Shown: positions 23,314 through 33,041, counted from the stretch's first letter. The stretch: 64,000 nucleotides of DNA from Nocardioides sp. L-11A (GCA_029961745.1 CP124680.1:4836001-4900000), one strand, 5' to 3'. Made by a program: numbers and translations. Notes: generated from the sequence alone by a model not told the origin.

Positions 23314-24347
23314 TTCGTGCCTCGATCCGTGGTGGGGCGTCGTTGCGAGCGGCGCCAGAGGGGTGCGTCGGCAAGGCGCCGACGCGAAGGTGGACTGGGC
23401 GTCTGTCGAGCGACGGCAACGCCGCCGACGGGCCGCTCGGGTGTCGCGTCGCAGGCGCCCGGCCGCGGATCGCGGCACGAGGCTTCCTCTCGCCAGCTGG
23501 GTGTCCTGCCGAGGAGCTCGGCCAGGGCGGCGTCGGGACCGTCGAAGCGGCGGCGCAGAGCGGCCGCCAGGTCGGGCGGCAGCGGGTCGCCGGGCCGCTC
23601 GTTCCAGCGCCCGACCTCGTCGGGCCGGTGGACGGTCAGGCCGAGCCGCCGCTGGAGGTCGACGTAGACCCCCACCGGATCGGCGAACAGGGCGCCGGCG
23701 TCGACCACGTGCACCCGCTCGCGGCCGAGGGCCGTGACGTAGCGGGCGAGCTGGACGGCGTACTCGCCCCGCTGCAGGTAGGCGTGGTGGCGGTGGGCGA
23801 AGCTGGCCGCGCCCGGGTCCGTGACGAGCAGGTGCGCCTGGCCGGCGGTGCGCACGGCCTCCAGCGCGACCGCGTCGGCGAAGGGCAGGTTCTCGAAGCC
23901 GCGGGCGCTCTCGTGGCGGTGGGCGGAGTGGGCGCGGGCCACGGGATCGCGGACCAGGGCGACGACCTGGCAGCCCGGCAGGTCGCGGGCGAGCCGGTCG
24001 GCGGCGAGCGGGTGGAAGAGGTAGTAGCCGCTGCACTCGAAGGTACGCCGACCGCGTGCGGTCCGGCGCAGTGGGAAGTGCGCGCGGTACCAGCGCCGGC
24101 CGTGCCGGTAGCCGTCGTCGAAGTAGCCGGTGCCCTTGTCCACCGTCGGCCGGCACAGGTCGGGGTGCTCGCTGAGCAACCGGAACAGGGTCGTGGTCCC
24201 GGCCCGCTGGGCACCGACGACGACGATGTCCGGCTCCTGGCGCAGGTCGGCCGTCAGCCAGCCCCAGGCCAACAGCACGGCCCGGGCGGCACGGCGCAGC
24301 GGCGGCGGGAGCACCGGGCGCAGCCGGCCGGCCAGGGCACGGATCAT
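23310..24347 (-). CDS. PAPS-dependent sulfotransferase
   Basis: 345 residues. The 5'-phosphosulfate loop is VGAQRAGTTTL (about 44-54) and the 3'-phosphate site is VRDPVARAHSAHRH, both typical of PAPS-using sulfotransferases of the NodH/HS type. It would add sulfate to a polysaccharide or lipid-linked sugar. The last ~45 residues (from about 300) derive from the dispersed hairpin repeat read in antisense, so the ancestral protein probably ended near GRTPSWREEA; the frame nonetheless runs on to an ATGA overlap with the methyltransferase. Start ATG overlaps the flippase stop. Confidence 0.88.
   Translation of the reverse strand: MIRALAGRLRPVLPPPLRRAARAVLLAWGWLTADLRQEPDIVVVGAQRAGTTTLFRLLSEHPDLCRPTVDKGTGYFDDGYRHGRRWYRAHFPLRRTARGRRTFECSGYYLFHPLAADRLARDLPGCQVVALVRDPVARAHSAHRHESARGFENLPFADAVALEAVRTAGQAHLLVTDPGAASFAHRHHAYLQRGEYAVQLARYVTALGRERVHVVDAGALFADPVGVYVDLQRRLGLTVHRPDEVGRWNERPGDPLPPDLAAALRRRFDGPDAALAELLGRTPSWREEASCRDPRPGACDATPERPVGGVAVARQTPSPPSRRRLADAPLWRRSQRRPTTDRGTK
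23338..23430 (+). repeat. Dispersed hairpin repeat, copy B
   Basis: Same block order as 15384-15475. Arms CGTCGGC (23366-23372) and GCCGACG (23424-23430) pair, although they differ from the arms of copy A. It lies inside the 3' end of the sulfotransferase frame, antisense to it. It also has a tight internal hairpin GCGTCGGC-AAGGC-GCCGACGC. Confidence 0.6.
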
Positions 24348-25855
24348 GCCGCCACCGCCAGGCTCCGGGCCGGACGCAGCCCGGCGGCGAACACGTCGAC
24401 GGCCAGCCGGGCGCGCAGCCGCCAGACGACGGCGGCGTACCCACCGCCGGCGAGGACGCAGGCCACGAGCCAGGCCGACGGCGAGAGGCCGGCCAGCCCG
24501 GCGAGGGCGACTGGCAGGCCGACGCAGCCGACCGGCAGCGCCGCGGCGAGGAGCAGCGGACCGATCCGCGGCGCCAGCCCGATCTCCGCGCGGAGCTGGA
24601 CGACGGCGAGCAGGCAGCGGACCACCACGGCCGCCACCCACGCCACGGCGGCGCCGGCGATGCCCATCCGCGGCACGAGCGCCAGGCACAGCCCGACGTC
24701 GAGCGCCAGCGCGACGAGCGTGTTCGCCAGGCTGCGGCCGCTGCGGCCGGTCATCAGCAGCAGCGTGTCGACGGGCCCGGAGGCGACGGCGACCAGCATC
24801 CCCACGGCCATCACCAGCGCGACGGCGACCGCCTCCCCCACGACGTACGACGACCCGAACCAGCCGAGATAGGCGGCCGGCGCCCCCGCGACCGCGAGGT
24901 ACACCGGCCAGGCCAGCAGGATGCTCCAGCCCGTGGTCACGCCGAAGACCCGGTTGACGAGGCCCGGCGCCTCGTCGGGCGGCCCGGCCAGGATCATCGT
25001 GAACCGCGGCTGCACGACCGTCGAGACCGCCTGGTTGGCGAGCTGGCCGAACACGACGAAGCGGGTGGCTACCGTGTAGACCGCCGCGTGGGACGGGGAG
25101 AGCAGCCAGGCGACGAGCACGATGTCCAGCCGCTGCACGGCGACCTGGGCGATCCGGGCGACGGCCCGCGGCCAGGTGAAGGACCAGAAGGCGCGCGGCC
25201 CGACCTGCCCGCGCTCGCCCGCCCCGCGTCCGGCCGGGCCGGTGACGGCCGCGAGGGCGCGCCCCGCGAGCACCGCGCTCCCGGCGTACGCCGCCGCCCA
25301 GGCGACTGCCAGCCACGCCCCCGGCAGCCCGAGGAGGAGCACGACGGCGACGAGCAGGACCTGCAGGCCGGGGCGCACGATCCGGTCGACGACGACGGTG
25401 GAGCGGAACAGGGCGTGCGCCCGCACGGCGGCCAGGCACAGGTCGGCCGACGCGGCGAGCGGCAGCGCCCACACCAGGGGCCGGGCGTCCGGCATGGCCG
25501 CGGCGAGCACGAGCGCCAGGCCGCACGCGACCAGCAGCACCGGGATGCCGGCGACCCGCACCAGGTGCCGTACGACGTCGGGCCGGTCGTCGCGCAGCAC
25601 GAAGCGGGCGAGGCCGGTGTCGGTGCCGAGCCCGGCGGTCGCGAGCGCGACCAGGAAGACCGCGGTCGCCGCGAAGAAGCGCCCGGCGGTGTCGGGCGGC
25701 ACGCTGCGGGTGACCACGAGGACCAGACCGAAGCCCGCGAGCGTGCTGAGCACCGCACCCGCCAGCGTGGCAGCGCTCCCCCGGGCGACGGCACGGAGGT
25801 GCCGGTGCTCGCCGTCGGTCACCGGCGGCGTACGGGGAGGCCGGGCGGGACTCAC
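24344..25855 (-). CDS. Wzx-type polysaccharide flippase (MOP superfamily)
   Basis: 503 residues with about twelve to fourteen membrane helices in the arrangement of oligosaccharidyl-lipid flippases (RGSAATLAGAVLSTLAGFGLVLVV at the start; a second bundle from about residue 215). It would flip the lipid-linked repeat unit for Wzy polymerisation. GTG start overlaps the Wzz-like gene stop (GTGA), and its stop overlaps the sulfotransferase start. Confidence 0.88.
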   Translation of the reverse strand: MSPARPPRTPPVTDGEHRHLRAVARGSAATLAGAVLSTLAGFGLVLVVTRSVPPDTAGRFFAATAVFLVALATAGLGTDTGLARFVLRDDRPDVVRHLVRVAGIPVLLVACGLALVLAAAMPDARPLVWALPLAASADLCLAAVRAHALFRSTVVVDRIVRPGLQVLLVAVVLLLGLPGAWLAVAWAAAYAGSAVLAGRALAAVTGPAGRGAGERGQVGPRAFWSFTWPRAVARIAQVAVQRLDIVLVAWLLSPSHAAVYTVATRFVVFGQLANQAVSTVVQPRFTMILAGPPDEAPGLVNRVFGVTTGWSILLAWPVYLAVAGAPAAYLGWFGSSYVVGEAVAVALVMAVGMLVAVASGPVDTLLLMTGRSGRSLANTLVALALDVGLCLALVPRMGIAGAAVAWVAAVVVRCLLAVVQLRAEIGLAPRIGPLLLAAALPVGCVGLPVALAGLAGLSPSAWLVACVLAGGGYAAVVWRLRARLAVDVFAAGLRPARSLAVAA

Positions 25856-27240
25856 GAGTCCACCTCGACGACGCCGACGACATGGGTCGACACCCGCTGT
25901 GCCTCGGCCAGGACGGCGGCCAGGTCGGCCCGGGTCGCGGTGCGCGCCCCGACCTCCACGACGACGGCCGTCGAGGCAGCCAGCACCGCCCGGCCGACGG
26001 GCGTGCCGAGTCCGGGCGAGCGGACCAGGACGAGGTCCGCCCGCTTCGCGAGCTCGGCCAGACTGCGCCGCATCTCGGCGGAGGCGGCGAGGTCGGCAAA
26101 CTCCGCGGGCGGCCCGGTCGTCTCGGTCACCGGCTGCAGCCGGCTGTGGAAGTCGCCGTCGGCGACGAGGACGTCGTCGACCACCGCCTCCTGCAGGACC
26201 AGCTCCGTCATCGCGGCCATCACGGCCGGGAGGGCGAGGTCCACGGTCACGACCTCGTAGCGGGCGCGGGTCAGGGACTCGGCCAGGGCGGCGAACGCCA
26301 GCGGGTACCTGTGACCGGGGACCGCGACGGTCACGACCGGAGGCCGGTCCGAGCCGACAGCGAGCACCACGGACCGCACGTGGGCGATCACGTCGCTGTC
26401 GGCCCGGACCGGGGCCCGGAGGACACCGAGCGGGACCAGGCCTCCTTCCCCGCCCTCGGCGAGGTCGGTCAGGCCGAGATCCGCCGGACGCCGGGCGCGG
26501 GCGACCGCCACGGACAGGACGAGGAGCGCGCCGAGACAGGCCGCGACGAGGCCGGAGCGGACCGGGTCCGCCCACGGCCCGGCGCTGACGACCTGGCCGG
26601 GCGTCACCAGCTGCCCGGGGTCCAGGCCGACGGCCTGGGCCGCGGCGAGCTGTGCGCGCAGCGAGCTGATCTGGACGACGACCTCCTGGACCTGCTGCTC
26701 GATCAGCTCCCGCTCCGGTGCGGCGGCGGCGAGCTTGTCGAGGCGCTTCAGCGCGGCGTCCCGCTCGCCCTCACGCAGGCTGACGAGCTCCTCCAGCCGC
26801 GAGGTCCGCTCGTACACGGCCGACTCCGTGCGGGACCTGCGGAACCGGAGATAGACGTCGGCGAAGGCGGAGGCCCGGGCGACCGCGGTCATATCGTCCG
26901 ACCCGCGGGCGGTGATCTGCAGGAGCTGGGTGTTCGGCGGGACCACGACGGAGACCGCGGCGAGCAGGTCGCTCGGCTGTCCCTTCGCGCCCAGCTGGTC
27001 GAGGACCGCACGGGCCACGGCGTCCGAGCGCAGCACCTGCGCCTCGGTCTCCAGGTTGACGAGGTCGTCGCCCCGGCCGCCCGGACTGTAGGCGTTGCCC
27101 TCCAGCGGGTGCAGCATGATCACCGCCGTCGCGACGTGCTCACCCTGGCGGTGGCGCGCCCACGCCACCGCGGCCGCCCCGCTGAGCCCGGCCACCAGCA
27201 CGGCGACGAGTACGAGCCGTGTTGCGCGGCGCTGTCCCAT
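25852..27240 (-). CDS. Wzz-like chain-length protein with pseudo-BY-kinase domain
   Basis: 462 residues. Two membrane helices (LVLVAVLVAGLSGAAAVAWA at ~9-28, and ~248-268) flank a periplasmic coiled-coil-rich loop, as in Wzz/CapA proteins, with VVVPPNTQLLQITARG near its first third. The cytoplasmic C-terminal ~190 residues align in outline with a bacterial tyrosine kinase ATPase (VVTVAVPGHRYPLAFAALAESL), but the Walker A Lys-Ser/Thr is absent and no Tyr cluster ends the protein, so kinase activity is unlikely. GGGAGG precedes the ATG. A -10-like CATAGT (27288-27283) lies 39 bases downstream of the shared motif at 27328. First gene of the minus-strand export and tailoring operon. Confidence 0.8.
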   Translation of the reverse strand: MGQRRATRLVLVAVLVAGLSGAAAVAWARHRQGEHVATAVIMLHPLEGNAYSPGGRGDDLVNLETEAQVLRSDAVARAVLDQLGAKGQPSDLLAAVSVVVPPNTQLLQITARGSDDMTAVARASAFADVYLRFRRSRTESAVYERTSRLEELVSLREGERDAALKRLDKLAAAAPERELIEQQVQEVVVQISSLRAQLAAAQAVGLDPGQLVTPGQVVSAGPWADPVRSGLVAACLGALLVLSVAVARARRPADLGLTDLAEGGEGGLVPLGVLRAPVRADSDVIAHVRSVVLAVGSDRPPVVTVAVPGHRYPLAFAALAESLTRARYEVVTVDLALPAVMAAMTELVLQEAVVDDVLVADGDFHSRLQPVTETTGPPAEFADLAASAEMRRSLAELAKRADLVLVRSPGLGTPVGRAVLAASTAVVVEVGARTATRADLAAVLAEAQRVSTHVVGVVEVDS

Positions 27241-27327
27241 CGCACCTCCCCCACCTGCGGTCATCCTCACGACGACCGACCCACTATGGGACGCGCCGAC
27301 GGCTCCGGAAGGACAGGTGCGCGGATA

Positions 27328-27342
27328 CCCCCAATTTGTGGG
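27328..27342. promoter_or_regulatory. EPS-locus shared motif, site 3
   Basis: CCCCCAATTTGTGGG; the complement reads AAATTGGGGG toward the Wzz-like gene, with CATAGT 39 bases beyond the G-run. On the plus strand a CAATAT at 27395-27400 could serve the giant secreted protein. It sits centrally in the 253-base divergent gap, which otherwise holds no recognisable gene. Confidence 0.5.
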
Positions 27343-27493
27343 ATGGGCGGCGTTCGCCGGCCCGCGGCGCGGACCGGAACGCGCGAATCCTGCCCAATAT
27401 CGGTCATGCCGCGAGCCCCGGCGGTTGACACGATCTGGCCTGCCAGACGCCCTCGGGACCGAGGGCCGTGCGAGTGCGGGGACGGTGAGGCAG

Positions 27494-30400
27494 ATGCGTT
27501 CAACCACCACCAGTCGGCGTCAACCGGTCCCAAGCCGACGATGGCGACGCGTCGCCCGGGCGGTCGTCCCCATCATCACCGCCTTCGTGATCGTCCCCGC
27601 ACTCGCGCCACTGGCACCGCCCGTCGGGGCGGCGCCCGGCGAGATCTCCTTCGTGGCCGCGGCCAGCACGGCCGGCAACCGGACCGCGCACACCGTGCGC
27701 GTCCCCGTCGAGGTCCGGGCGGGCGACGTGCTGCTGCTGTCGCTCACCACGAACACGACGGCCAGCACCATCGTGGACCCGCTGGCCGGCTGGACCTCCG
27801 TCGCCGGCCGGGACGGCAACGGCATCCGCAGCCGGCTGTGGTCGCGGACCGCCACCGCCACCGACGGCAACGCCAATGTCACCGTCACGACGAGCGCCGC
27901 GGCCAAGTCGGTCCTCACCGTGGCCGCGTACCGCAGCACCGGCGCCACCCCGTCGGTGACCGCCGTCGCGGGCGGCGCCGACACCTCCGGCACCGACCAC
28001 GTGGCGCCCGCCGTCCCGGTGGCCGGCGCCGGATCCTGGCTGGTCAGCGTCTGGGCCGAGAAGTCCTCGACCGACACCACCTGGACGTTGCCCGCCGGCG
28101 TCACCCAGCGCAGTACGGCGGCAGCGACCGGCAGCGGCAAGGTGAGCGGCGTCTGGGGCGACTCCGCCGGACCGGTCGCCACCGGCACCGCACCCGCACG
28201 GACCGCCACGACGAGCACGGCCGTGTCGCGCTCGGCGACGTACTCCGTCGTGATCGCGCCCGGCGACCTGACCGACAGTCCGCCGGACGCCTCCTTCACC
28301 GCGAGCTGCAGCGGGCTGGTCTGCTCCTTCGACGCCTCCGGCTCGCAGGATCCCGACAGCGACGCCCTCACCTACGCCTGGGCGTTCGGCGACGGCGCCA
28401 CCGGCACCGGCAGCGCGCCGCAGCACACCTACGCCACCGCCGGTCCCCGAACCGTGACGCTGACCGTCAGCGACGGGAGCCACCAGGACACCGCGACCCG
28501 TCAGGTCAGTCCGGACGTCACGGTCACGGCCGGCCAGGTCACCTACGTCGGCGCCGCCAGCACCGCCGGCAACCGCCCCGGTCACTCGGTCACCGTCCCC
28601 ACAACGGTCGAACCGGGTGACCGGCTGGTCCTGTTCCTCGTCACGAACTCCACCACGAGCACGATCGAGGACACCCTGCCCGGCTGGGACCTGTTGCGGT
28701 CCCGCGACGGCAACGGCATGCGTGGCCGGGCCTGGACCCGCGCCGCGACCGCGGCCGACGCGGGCCGCACGGTCACCGTCTCCGGCAGCGCCTACGTGAA
28801 GTCCGTGATGACGGTCGCGGCCTACCGCAGCACCGGACCGGCCGTGATCGGAGCCTCCGCCGTCGGGGGTGCGGACGCCCCGGCCACCAGCCACACCACC
28901 CCCGCCACGACGGCGACCCACGCCAACTCCTGGCTGGTCAGCGTGTGGAGCGAGAAGTCCACCGACCCGACCACCTGGACCCTGCCGGCCGGCACGCCCA
29001 CGCGCACCCAGGCGACGGCGACCGGCACCGGCAAGGTCAGCGCGATCCTCGGCGACTCCGACGGCGCCGTGCCTGTGGGTCCGCTGGCCGGTCGCACGGC
29101 CACCACCAGCACCACGGCCTCGCGGTCGACGCTGTTCTCGATCGTGCTCGACCCGGGCGTCGACGCCACGGAGACGAACGAGCCGCCGGTCGCCGAGTTC
29201 GCGACCGGATGCGCCGGGCTCACCTGCGAGTTCGACGCCGCCCACTCCTTCGACGTCGACAAGGACCCGCTGAGCTACACCTGGCAGTACGGCGACGGCC
29301 AGACCGGCACCGGCGTGAACCCGACGCACACCTACGCCACGCCCGGCACCCGGACGGTGACGCTCACCGTCGACGACGGCAACGGCCACACCGACCAGGC
29401 CACGAGCAGCGCGACGGCCGTGCCGCCCAACCCGCCGCCCGGCCACACCGCGGTGGTGCCGGACACCCCGCGCACCAACCAGCCGACCATCACCTCCGGT
29501 GAGGTCTGGGACATCGAAGTGGTCGGTAACCGCGTCTACGTCGCCGGCTCGTTCACCTCGATCCGCCAGCCCAACAACGGCACGACCATCAACCAGGCCT
29601 ACCTGGCGGCGTACAACTGGAGCACGGGGCAGGTCGACACGACCTTCCGGCCGACGTTCACCAACGGCCAGGTCGACGCCGTCGAGGCATCGCCGGACGG
29701 CACCAAGCTCTACATCGCGGGCAACTTCGGCACGGTCAACGGCCTCAGCCGCAAGGCGATCGCCCGGATCAACCCGACGACGGGCGCCCCGATCGACACG
29801 TTCACCGCGAACGCCAACGGCAAGGTCAACGAGCTCGCCGTCACGAACTCGACGGTGTACGCCGGTGGCCGGTTCACCACGATCAACAACGTGCCGCGCG
29901 GTGCGCTCGCCGCCCTGGACGGCACGAACGGCACCGTGCGCGCGGACTTCGTCAACAACATCACCGGCGGCATCGGCACCAACGGCGAGCTCGCCGTGCA
30001 GCGGCTCAAGCTCACCCACGACGAGGGTCGCCTGCTCGTGGTCCACACGGGTCGGCAGGTCAACGGCAAGGACCGGTACGGCGTCGCGATCATCAACACC
30101 CGTACCAACAAGCTGACGCCGTGGAAGACCAGCCTGTGGGAGGACAACCTGCAGTTCGTCGGAGGCATCCAGCGCGCGTACGGCGGCGACATCGGCCCCG
30201 ACGACTCCTACTTCGTCGTGACCAGCGGCTCCGGCGGCGACCGGCCGCCGATCAACGACACGGTCATCGCCTACGCACTCGACGACGACAGCAACGCCCA
30301 GCCGCTGTGGATCTCGCGCCACTTCGACTCGGTCTACTCCGTCGCCGCGACGGAGGCCGGCATCTACATCGGCGGTCACTTCCAGTGGGCCGAGTCGGCG

Positions 30401-33004
30401 ACCGCGCCGGTCCCGTGGCCGGGGCTGGACGACGTCGGCTACGGCACCGGACAGGGCCTGTCGGCGTACGCACTCGGGGACGCGGTGGTCAAGCGCTTCC
30501 ACCTGGCCGCCCTCGACCCGACGGACGGGCACGCCCTGGAGTGGTTCGCGCCGTCCAACTCCTACGAGGGCGACAAGCACCTCGAGGCCACGCCGCGCGG
30601 ACTCTTCGTCGGCGGCGACGGCAACACCAAGGGCAGCTACAACGTCGGGCGCGTGGCCTTCTTCGACTTCGCCAACGTCCCCGCCCAGAACGGCACGCAG
30701 ACGGTCGTCACGGCGCCGATCGAGGGCCGGATCGAGCCCGTCGACGAGGCCTTCGAGCTCACCGGTACGGCGACCGCGGCCTCGGGCGTCCAGCGCGTCG
30801 AGCTCGAGGTGATGGACCGCAACTCGGGCCGCTATCTCGCCGACGACCTGACGACCTGGGGCTCGACGACCTCCAACACGTTCAACGCGACCCTGGACCC
30901 GGGCGCCGGGACCACCCGGACCTGGCGGCTGCCGCTGACGATGACCGCCAACCGCGAGCTCCTGGTCCGCGCTCGGGCGGTCGCCGGGAACGGCACCGCG
31001 GACAACACGAAGGCCACGAAGAAGTTCGAGACCTTCGGCACGGCGGACCAGCCGCCCAACACCACCGTCACCGGTCCCGGCAGCCCGGTCGCCGCGCTGA
31101 CCTTCACCATCACCGGTAGCGCCACCGACGACTTCGGCGTCAACGGCGTCAGCTTCACGCTGCGCGACAGCCAGAACCGCTACCTGCAGGACGACGGCAC
31201 CGTCTCGGGCACCTACCACACCTTCCAGGTCGACCCCGACGTCGTCGGCGCCACCAGCACCACCTGGTCCTACGAGATCACCGTGCCCTACGAGGACGAG
31301 TGGTGGGCGCAGGCGCGGGCCACCGACACCGCCGGACAGTCCGACCTCGACACCGCCGACCGGCGCTGGATCGTGACCGAGAACGGGCAGCCACCGACGG
31401 TGTCGATCACCCAGCCGGCGACCATGGTGCCACCGACGACGGTGCAGACCGTCACGGTGACGCCGGGCAGCCCGGTCACCTTCGCCGGCTCCGCGAACGA
31501 CGACGAGGGCCTGAACGAGGTCTGGATCACGCTGCGCAACAACTCCACCGGCGAGCGACTCGCCGCCGACGGGTCCTGGGGCACCAGCGTGATCGCCGGG
31601 TCGTACCGGGTGTCGCCGGTGAACCTCACCCAGGCGAGCTACAACTGGAGCTACACGACGCCGTTCAACCTCAGCCCCGGCACCTACGCGTTCACCGTCA
31701 GCGCCTCCGACGACATCGGCCTGAGCACGCCGTCGAACATGCAGGGACGGCTCACCCTCAACGCGGCCATCCCCGGGGACAGCCCGCCGAACGCGACGAT
31801 CACGCCGACCGGGACGATCAACGGCCAGCAGGTGCTGCTGCTGAACCTCGCCGGCACCGCCACCGACGACAAGGGCGTGGCCCGGGTCGGCGTGGCGATC
31901 CAGGACCGCGACACCAGCCGCTACCTGCAGCCCAACGGCACCCTGTCGGCGAATCTCGCGACCCTCGACGCCACCCTGGCCGACCCGGGCGCCACCAGTA
32001 CGACCTGGACCTTGAACGTCCCCCTGCCGACCCAGGGCGACTGGGCGGTGACGGCGTACGCCTGGGACAGCGCCGGACAACAGGATCCGTCGACGAGCGG
32101 CGCGACGTCCCGCTACCCGATCTACCCGGGTGACCAGCCGCCCGTCATGAACGAGGCGCTGCTCAACCCGATCGAGGGCACGGAGTTCCTCGACGGCAAG
32201 ATCTTCGTGAGCGGACGCGCCGAGGACGACCAGGCGATGCAGGAGGTCGAGGTCGCGATCGTCAACGCCGCGGGCCAGTACATGAGCTCCTCCGGGACGT
32301 TCACCAGCACGAACGCGAGCTGGCGCACGGCGTTCCTCAACAGCCCCGGCACGCCCGGCTCGAACTTCTCCTACACGACCCCCGTCATCCCGCCCGGCGC
32401 CTACACCGTCCGGGTGCGCGCCATCGACCAGCACGACTTCGTCAGCGCGATCTACGAGCGCCATGCGACCGTCGTACATCCGCCGAACGACCCGCCGGTC
32501 GCGAGCTTCACCACCACCTGCACGGCCAACGTCTGCTCCTTCGACGCCCGCGGGTCGACCGACGAGAGCCCGGCCACGCTGACCTACTCCTGGAGCTTCG
32601 GCAACGGCAGCGGCTCGGGCCCGGTCCCGACCCGCACCTACACCGCGCCGGGCACCTTCACGGTGACGCTGACCGCGCGGGACGAGTGGGGGGTCACCGC
32701 CACCGCCAGCCAGACGGTGACCATCACGACTCCCCCGACCAACCGGCCGCCCGTCGCCGTCCTCAACCCGCCGGCCTGCGCCGGGCTGTCCTGCAACTTC
32801 TCCGCGGTCGGCTCGGCCGACCCCGACACCGGGGACACCATCGGCTACCGCTGGGTCTGGGGCGACGGCACGCCGAACTCGACGTCCTCCTCCGCCGCGC
32901 ACACCTTCCCCGCGGCCGGGACCTACACCGTGACGCTGACGGTCACCGACGGCTGGGGCGCCGCCACGACCGCCACCCGACAGGTGGTGGTCACGGCACC
33001 CTGA
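27494..33004 (+). CDS. Giant secreted PKD / beta-propeller / Ig-like repeat protein
   Basis: 1836 residues with a long Sec signal (VVPIITAFVIVPALAPLAPP, cut near VGAAPGE). Order: a ~205-residue beta domain (50-257), PKD 1 (~259-343), a second copy of the beta domain (~344-555), PKD 2 (~559-646), a delta-60-like propeller (~666-1063; VYVAGSFTSI, LYIAGNFGTV, VYAGGRFTTI), five tandem Ig-like modules of ~115 residues (~1069-1662; GTATDD/GSATDD, RYLQ-DG) and PKD 3-4 to the end (FGNGSGSG, WGDGTPNS). No sortase motif or C-terminal membrane helix is seen, so it is released or held by polysaccharide. It is likely an adhesin or matrix protein. Start ATG 27494 precedes the signal; the frame is open further upstream. 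Confidence 0.85.
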   Translation: MRSTTTSRRQPVPSRRWRRVARAVVPIITAFVIVPALAPLAPPVGAAPGEISFVAAASTAGNRTAHTVRVPVEVRAGDVLLLSLTTNTTASTIVDPLAGWTSVAGRDGNGIRSRLWSRTATATDGNANVTVTTSAAAKSVLTVAAYRSTGATPSVTAVAGGADTSGTDHVAPAVPVAGAGSWLVSVWAEKSSTDTTWTLPAGVTQRSTAAATGSGKVSGVWGDSAGPVATGTAPARTATTSTAVSRSATYSVVIAPGDLTDSPPDASFTASCSGLVCSFDASGSQDPDSDALTYAWAFGDGATGTGSAPQHTYATAGPRTVTLTVSDGSHQDTATRQVSPDVTVTAGQVTYVGAASTAGNRPGHSVTVPTTVEPGDRLVLFLVTNSTTSTIEDTLPGWDLLRSRDGNGMRGRAWTRAATAADAGRTVTVSGSAYVKSVMTVAAYRSTGPAVIGASAVGGADAPATSHTTPATTATHANSWLVSVWSEKSTDPTTWTLPAGTPTRTQATATGTGKVSAILGDSDGAVPVGPLAGRTATTSTTASRSTLFSIVLDPGVDATETNEPPVAEFATGCAGLTCEFDAAHSFDVDKDPLSYTWQYGDGQTGTGVNPTHTYATPGTRTVTLTVDDGNGHTDQATSSATAVPPNPPPGHTAVVPDTPRTNQPTITSGEVWDIEVVGNRVYVAGSFTSIRQPNNGTTINQAYLAAYNWSTGQVDTTFRPTFTNGQVDAVEASPDGTKLYIAGNFGTVNGLSRKAIARINPTTGAPIDTFTANANGKVNELAVTNSTVYAGGRFTTINNVPRGALAALDGTNGTVRADFVNNITGGIGTNGELAVQRLKLTHDEGRLLVVHTGRQVNGKDRYGVAIINTRTNKLTPWKTSLWEDNLQFVGGIQRAYGGDIGPDDSYFVVTSGSGGDRPPINDTVIAYALDDDSNAQPLWISRHFDSVYSVAATEAGIYIGGHFQWAESATAPVPWPGLDDVGYGTGQGLSAYALGDAVVKRFHLAALDPTDGHALEWFAPSNSYEGDKHLEATPRGLFVGGDGNTKGSYNVGRVAFFDFANVPAQNGTQTVVTAPIEGRIEPVDEAFELTGTATAASGVQRVELEVMDRNSGRYLADDLTTWGSTTSNTFNATLDPGAGTTRTWRLPLTMTANRELLVRARAVAGNGTADNTKATKKFETFGTADQPPNTTVTGPGSPVAALTFTITGSATDDFGVNGVSFTLRDSQNRYLQDDGTVSGTYHTFQVDPDVVGATSTTWSYEITVPYEDEWWAQARATDTAGQSDLDTADRRWIVTENGQPPTVSITQPATMVPPTTVQTVTVTPGSPVTFAGSANDDEGLNEVWITLRNNSTGERLAADGSWGTSVIAGSYRVSPVNLTQASYNWSYTTPFNLSPGTYAFTVSASDDIGLSTPSNMQGRLTLNAAIPGDSPPNATITPTGTINGQQVLLLNLAGTATDDKGVARVGVAIQDRDTSRYLQPNGTLSANLATLDATLADPGATSTTWTLNVPLPTQGDWAVTAYAWDSAGQQDPSTSGATSRYPIYPGDQPPVMNEALLNPIEGTEFLDGKIFVSGRAEDDQAMQEVEVAIVNAAGQYMSSSGTFTSTNASWRTAFLNSPGTPGSNFSYTTPVIPPGAYTVRVRAIDQHDFVSAIYERHATVVHPPNDPPVASFTTTCTANVCSFDARGSTDESPATLTYSWSFGNGSGSGPVPTRTYTAPGTFTVTLTARDEWGVTATASQTVTITTPPTNRPPVAVLNPPACAGLSCNFSAVGSADPDTGDTIGYRWVWGDGTPNSTSSSAAHTFPAAGTYTVTLTVTDGWGAATTATRQVVVTAP

Positions 33005-33041
33005 GGTGGTGATGCTCCACCAGGAGACGGACCGGACAGTC

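Noticed and set aside
24348..26099. Long minus-strand extension upstream of the sulfotransferase
   Set aside because: It overlaps the flippase gene in another frame; the ATG at 24347 forms an ATGA overlap and precedes the sulfotransferase fold.
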